In this document: positions 60,352 through 64,000 of the stretch, one piece after another | How the letters are laid out: the number at the start of each line of letters is the position of its first letter | How positions within the stretch are numbered: position 1 is the stretch's first letter | Source: a bacterium | Lineage (GTDB): Bacteria > UBP15 > UBA6099 | Direction: 5' to 3' | Length of the DNA: 64,000 nucleotides | Assembly (NCBI GenBank): GCA_029564595.1 | Contig: JAKQPS010000005.1 | Coordinates: 36,750-100,749 of the forward strand | Notes under the pieces: generated by a model | What the model saw: only the letters and a program-made list of their open reading frames with translations | The model's database searches: none | What the model was told of the DNA's origin: nothing | Position numbers and translations under genes: made by a program

Positions 60352-62301
60352 ATGGCGGATATGTATAATGATTATAGGAGACATAAAAGAATGGACAGAG
60401 AGCCGGACGGCACAATCGTGGTGGAACCAAAACGGAAAGGTTCTCCTTATAAATCCATAGAGCTTCAGGTTTTTAACTATGAAACAACCGTTGAAGATGA
60501 AAACGGCGTCCCGCAGACATTCAAATTCCGGCTTCTGACTCCGCACAAAGTGGATGAAAAACACTATTTCTCCAAAAATCTGTTATTCCGCTTAGAAAAT
60601 ATGGCCCGGAAAGGCCCGAAAGAACGAAGGTATTTCTATTCCTTTACGCTTTCGATGATTGATGTATTCAAGCACAGCCAGCCGGGAATATTCCGGAGAG
60701 ATAAGAAATTTGATATTCGAACGATGGATAACGAAGACCCTTTTGAGGATTTGTTGAAACTGGTCGAAAAAGCAGACCCGGACGCTATGGATCTGCTTGA
60801 GAGGCTCGGTAAAAGCGATTTTGGAATAGATGAACTTATGGATTACGCATTATTCAAAAACGACATATTCGTAACAAGCATGTGGGATCAGGGATATCGA
60901 ACATTCAGAGATATCGTTCTTGGAAATCTTGAAGAGGCAAAAAGGCACATCGAGCGCCTTAAATCCGAATTGCTGGACACCGCTAGGGAGATATTTGAGA
61001 CATCTGATGAAGTTGATGAAGCAAAAAGGGCCGAGATGCTTGCGCTTGTGGAAAAAGCAAAAAGTGAGAATCCGAAGGAAATGCGCAGAGTCACCTTCAG
61101 CGCGCTAAGACGGATATTTGTTGACTGCTATCTGAAGGAAAAGGAACGAACGGAGGAAACAACCCCTATTGGAGAGAAGGCATACAGGTTAATAGCAGAT
61201 GGTGTGAGCGGCATTGACCTGTCGGGGCCGGAGGAAGATGTGGAAAAGGCGTTGGCGGAAAATTTTAATGAGTTGGAATTTAACAAAATACTCTCGGAAA
61301 TGATGTGTTGGTTTGAGGAAAAACGTGGAATCATCCCCATAAGGATTGACAGCATAGAGAAAGCGGAGGAAACGCTGAAAAAATTTGATGAGCTTGCTCC
61401 CGACGCCGAGAGCGTTCCGGCATACTACGATTATCTTGGATGCTTTCAGGCATTGTTTGCAAAACATATCATTGATAAATATAAAACTCTCGCATGGATA
61501 GCGGAGGGATTTCTGAATCGGACATATTATCTGGATCGCCTGTACCGAGAATCGGAACGGGTATATTTGGGCATTCTTGAATCGGGATATAGACAGGTTT
61601 ACGAAGACATCAAGCATATTATGACGAGAGAGGAAAAACGCGCGTACAAGCTGGCGCATTTCCCACAACCCTACTTCGACGGCAGAATCGCTATCGAGGA
61701 GCCGCGGATAATGGAATTCGCCCATATAGAGCATAAGAATACGAGAGACCACTGGGTTCTCAGGCTTGTTTTTGACATTGAAAAATTCGGAAAATACGAG
61801 AAGATGGGTGAAACGCTAAAGAGCCGGTGGAGAAGCTACCTGCGAGTTTATCCGACATGGGTGGAACTCGTCAGGAGCGAAGACCGTGATAAAAAGAGAG
61901 AAAAAAAGCGCCGGAAGATGACAGTTTCATCGTCCACAATCCTACGCCGCAAGGATGAGTCCGGAAATGATGTTTTTCTTGAGGACATTCTAAAAGGATC
62001 GGCGCGTTTTGAACCTGACAGAATTATCAGCAGGCTGCTGAAGGAGCCTCATGACCCGGAACTTCACAGATGGGTTGTCACCTATTGCACGCCCGCGCAG
62101 AAGAAAACCATAGAAACCATGTTTTTTCAAGGATATTTTCTAGGCATTGACAGGACGGCGGCGCTTCTGAGCCTAGACGAAAAGACCGTTTATGACCATG
62201 TGAAGGACGGGCGCGACAGAATTGTCTCCGGGCTAATCAGAGACGCCCTATTCCCTGAAAGCAAGTTTCCCAGAAAGCCGCCAAGACTTGATTTGAAATG
62301 A
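60352..62301 (+). CDS. Element protein of unknown function with sigma-region-4-like C terminus
   Basis: A 649-residue protein with no recognised catalytic motif. It is rich in charged helices; residues 180-300 look coiled or helical (EEAKRHIERLKSELLDTAREI). The C terminus, about 583-635 (TPAQKKTIETMFFQGYFLGIDRTAALLSLDEKTVYDHVKDGRDRI), resembles sigma-70 region 4 / LuxR-type HTH, with the P-x-Q-K/R start and the T-V-x-x-H recognition helix. That suggests DNA binding or transcription control in the element. The first ATG may not be the true start: an ATG at 60391 has a better ribosome site (aggag, ten bases). Confidence 0.65.
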   Translation: MADMYNDYRRHKRMDREPDGTIVVEPKRKGSPYKSIELQVFNYETTVEDENGVPQTFKFRLLTPHKVDEKHYFSKNLLFRLENMARKGPKERRYFYSFTLSMIDVFKHSQPGIFRRDKKFDIRTMDNEDPFEDLLKLVEKADPDAMDLLERLGKSDFGIDELMDYALFKNDIFVTSMWDQGYRTFRDIVLGNLEEAKRHIERLKSELLDTAREIFETSDEVDEAKRAEMLALVEKAKSENPKEMRRVTFSALRRIFVDCYLKEKERTEETTPIGEKAYRLIADGVSGIDLSGPEEDVEKALAENFNELEFNKILSEMMCWFEEKRGIIPIRIDSIEKAEETLKKFDELAPDAESVPAYYDYLGCFQALFAKHIIDKYKTLAWIAEGFLNRTYYLDRLYRESERVYLGILESGYRQVYEDIKHIMTREEKRAYKLAHFPQPYFDGRIAIEEPRIMEFAHIEHKNTRDHWVLRLVFDIEKFGKYEKMGETLKSRWRSYLRVYPTWVELVRSEDRDKKREKKRRKMTVSSSTILRRKDESGNDVFLEDILKGSARFEPDRIISRLLKEPHDPELHRWVVTYCTPAQKKTIETMFFQGYFLGIDRTAALLSLDEKTVYDHVKDGRDRIVSGLIRDALFPESKFPRKPPRLDLK

Positions 62302-62437
62302 GCGCCACTCCCAATTTCAGACATTAAGGCACACTATTAATAATCCTTCTGTATAACTTTTTCTATCCCCAGAATAATTATTAAAAACTTCCGAAAAGCA
62401 GGGGCGCATCTTTCCGTATGGTAGTAGGAGGTGAAAT

Positions 62438-62704
62438 ATGAAAAATGCAAGTTGTCGAGAAAAACTGGCCGGCGAGATAGAAATGATCTTTACACTCCAG
62501 TTGGCAAAAGCTCTGATGCCCCTGAATGGTATTCTTCTAAGAAAAGGCGCAGACGAAGTCTTCAATGTTATCGAAACCACGGTCTCCTGCGCCCGCGAGC
62601 TTGTTGAGCGCATCCTTGAGAGATACGACGTCCGCATAAGCGACGACTGGCTGATCGAGGGCCTCGCTGAACTCGACGGGATTCCCGATTTAGACCTGAT
62701 TTAA
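62438..62704 (+). CDS. Small element protein, 88 residues
   Basis: A short protein with a strong ribosome site (aggaggtgaaat) and an acidic, helical sequence (RELVERILERYDVRI, AELDGIPDLDLI). It has two Cys but no known motif. It begins a run of same-strand genes leading to the polymerase, 50 bases before the SpoVG-like gene. I do not recognise the family. Confidence 0.7.
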   Translation: MKNASCREKLAGEIEMIFTLQLAKALMPLNGILLRKGADEVFNVIETTVSCARELVERILERYDVRISDDWLIEGLAELDGIPDLDLI

Positions 62705-62754
62705 TCTCGAATTTTATTTAAGTATCACCAATAAAAACGCCAAGGAGGAAGTAT

Positions 62755-63042
62755 ATGCAAGTAAGGCTTACCGATGTCAGCGTGAAGTTTGTCGATCAGG
62801 TGGAGGAAGATGGCGTTGTGGCGTGGGTGTCCTGCGTGCTGGGCGAAGGGTTGTATCTGAACAACATAGCGGTGCGCAGGCGCAATGACGGAAGACACAT
62901 ACTGTCGTTTCCCGCGAAGAAAAACTGCGGGAACGGCCTGTACTTTTACTTCAGGCCGGTCACGAAGGAAATGCACGACGCATTCGAACGGGCAATACTG
63001 AAAAACCTCGGTTTAAGACACTCATCCATCTCAAACAACTAA
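62755..63042 (+). CDS. SpoVG-like protein
   Basis: A 95-residue protein with the SpoVG pattern: MQVRLTDVSVKFV strand, the central LNNIAVRRRNDGRHILSFPAKK matching the V-x-x-I-R-V-x-x-G...F-V-x-x-P-S/A-[KR] core, and a C-terminal helix FRPVTKEMHDAFERAILKNLG. SpoVG proteins bind DNA or RNA and act in sporulation and septation in Firmicutes; homologues in mobile elements of other phyla are known. A strong ribosome site (aaggaggaag) precedes it. It sits between the small gene and the polymerase. Confidence 0.8.
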   Translation: MQVRLTDVSVKFVDQVEEDGVVAWVSCVLGEGLYLNNIAVRRRNDGRHILSFPAKKNCGNGLYFYFRPVTKEMHDAFERAILKNLGLRHSSISNN

Positions 63043-63119
63043 ATAGTCTCGCAAAACAACTGAATATTTTCACAAATTGAGCGGACAGATTGAAACCGCG
63101 CCCGCCGGAGAGCGACGCA

Positions 63120-63275
63120 ATGATGCCGGTCGGTAAAATCCGGAGGCCGCCAGTATTGTCTCCGGGTGTCCAGTCGTTTGAAAGGTTGCGCAAGAATTTG
63201 AGTTTCACGATGAATATCAATTCAAGGTTTTGGATAAGAAAGGACTGTAAGCATGGTGAAAGCCGTTGCGGCTGA
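63120..63275 (+). CDS. Possible small ORF before the polymerase
   Basis: A 51-residue frame starting with ATG-ATG at 63120, with ggagag eight bases upstream. It overlaps the polymerase start by 23 bases. The composition is basic (GKIRRPPVL, WIRKDCKHGESRCG). Evidence is limited to the ribosome site and the position, so it may not be expressed. Confidence 0.3.
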   Translation: MMPVGKIRRPPVLSPGVQSFERLRKNLSFTMNINSRFWIRKDCKHGESRCG

Positions 63276-64000
63276 TTTGACCATAAAACCGGACACGATT
63301 GAAACACTCTTGTATGGAAAAAACCCGATGCGGGGCGTCGTCAGTGTGGAAGTCGAAGGCGACGGCAGAGTTGTCATGTCCCGTCGAGAGGCTGACGGCA
63401 TGCGTCGATTGGTGGCGCGCGCCATGTTCAGACATTTTTTCCTTCTCTCGGACGACCGACTTCTTCCCGAAAATGATGTTGCCGCCGACATCAAGCGCCT
63501 TTCCGGCGAAGAACATTTCCGGTACGCCTGCCGCTACCCTTCCCGCCGCGCAATGTGGCAGGCGGTGAAAGATGTCGCCGAAAAATACAACAACGCCAAC
63601 GGCGCAAAGCATTTCCAGACGGACTGGAGGCGGATTCCGGACATGCTTCTCATTCCCGACTCAGAAGCGCAATTTCTGATATCTTCGGGCATCGGGCAGT
63701 TCCGGGGCATGGAGTTTTCCGATCTTCGCAGGATGCAAATAGCCATCGGAGCCGATACGCCGTTCGAGCCGGAACACACCTCTCCTGCGGATAAAAGAAT
63801 CGCGCTGAAGCAGATCGCGCTCGCAGACAGCGCGGGATGGAGCCATGTCATTGATTCGCGCGCCATGTCGGAAGAGGAAATGCTGCGACAGTTGATAGAG
63901 ATGATCCGCGAGCGCGACCCGGATGTGATCGAGGGGCATAACCTTTTCGGAATGATATTGCCTGTCCTTAACAAGAAATTCGTCAGGCATGGCATTTCAT
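63253..64000 (+). CDS. Family B DNA polymerase (PolB2-like), N-terminal part, exonuclease motifs degraded
   Basis: An ATG at 63253 opens a frame that runs off the right edge (249 residues seen). The sequence shows the family B N-terminal/exonuclease region: FSDLRRMQIAIGADTPF lies where active enzymes have the Exo I motif with D-I-E, and MIRERDPDVIEGHNLFGMILPVL where they have Exo II (GHN-x3-FD-x-P). The acidic residues of both motifs are replaced (A, G and I). Loss of these motifs is a known feature of the archaeal PolB2 group and its bacterial relatives. The polymerase domain is outside the window, so activity cannot be judged. No ribosome site is obvious at this start. Confidence 0.75.
   Translation, partial: MVKAVAADLTIKPDTIETLLYGKNPMRGVVSVEVEGDGRVVMSRREADGMRRLVARAMFRHFFLLSDDRLLPENDVAADIKRLSGEEHFRYACRYPSRRAMWQAVKDVAEKYNNANGAKHFQTDWRRIPDMLLIPDSEAQFLISSGIGQFRGMEFSDLRRMQIAIGADTPFEPEHTSPADKRIALKQIALADSAGWSHVIDSRAMSEEEMLRQLIEMIRERDPDVIEGHNLFGMILPVLNKKFVRHGIS

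Larger units (their letters stand above)
57894..64000. mobile_element. Integrated element next to tRNA-Ser (left part)
   Basis: From the 3' end of tRNA-Ser to the window edge, the genes are a serine recombinase pointing at the tRNA, a 649-residue unknown protein, a small protein, a SpoVG-like protein and the start of a DNA polymerase. Left of the tRNA are metabolic genes. This is the usual order of a genomic island with its integrase at the tRNA end. The far boundary is outside the window, and no terminal repeat can be seen. Confidence 0.75.

Noticed and set aside
60064-60564. 166-residue minus-strand frame
   Set aside because: Its upstream half is antisense to the 649-residue gene and there is no start near the part that looks protein-like; noted only as a possible remnant.
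1-64000. CRISPR arrays, insertion sequences with terminal repeats, restriction-modification or toxin-antitoxin pairs
   Set aside because: None could be seen: no regularly spaced repeats, no transposase other than the serine recombinase, and no recognised toxin or antitoxin.

Overview
The window comes from a diderm (Gram-negative type) bacterium of roughly even base composition. A TonB-dependent receptor, periplasmic signal-peptide proteins and an arabinose-5-phosphate-isomerase-like protein support an outer membrane. The mix of an orphan FlgM with a sigma-28-like promoter, an LCP protein next to NadD and RsfS, DUF3084 and DUF5665 proteins and many TPR or PMT-type membrane proteins fits an uncultured deltaproteobacterium-like lineage or a candidate phylum. 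No rRNA or other marker in the window settles the taxonomy.

Layout. 1-5300: housekeeping and stress genes (nitroreductase, MscS channel, MFS exporter, M48 protease with two YbjQ-like proteins, a 55-residue two-Cys-pair protein found outside the longer reading frames). 5341-8111: a two-gene module, MoxR-type AAA+ ATPase plus a large TraB/DUF5682-like protein. 8254-12000: GH4 glycosidase, tRNA-Arg and a sodium:solute symporter. 12364-18845: surface polysaccharide genes (methyltransferase, two GT2 enzymes, a multi-pass membrane protein, DegT aminotransferase, hexapeptide acyltransferase). 19003-28004: a long minus-strand set (giant transaldolase-like protein, TPR proteins, pseudopilin-like protein, SIS-CBS sugar-phosphate isomerase, DUF3084). 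28235-34361: HD-GYP plus a degenerate methyltransferase-like partner, alpha/beta hydrolase, DUF5665, Cache sensor, CCA-adding enzyme, FlgM.

34386-41210 holds the most coherent unusual system: a tightly overlapping minus-strand operon of TonB receptor, secreted FmdE protein, cytoplasmic FmdE with zinc ribbon, ECF S component, fused double ECF ATPase and ECF T component. It sits behind a leader with a 10-bp terminator hairpin and alternative pairings, and looks like a dedicated uptake route across both membranes for a metal, cofactor or precursor. 41264-57642: an M50 protease, a large secreted protein, tRNA-Leu, TrmO, a PMT-type membrane protein, PIG-L deacetylase, a candidate small RNA carrying an anti-Shine-Dalgarno sequence, a CheX-like protein, an aminotransferase, the nadD-LCP-rsfS operon, two tandem HTH/coiled-coil proteins resembling RacA in architecture, a TuaH-like glycosyltransferase, a DUF362 ferredoxin and an enoyl-CoA hydratase.

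From the tRNA-Ser at 57807 to the right edge lies an integrated element. A large serine recombinase points at the tRNA and its reading frame runs through the tRNA antisense. Behind it are a 649-residue protein with a sigma-region-4-like C terminus, a small protein, a SpoVG-like protein and the N terminus of a family B DNA polymerase whose exonuclease motifs appear destroyed, as in the archaeal PolB2 group.
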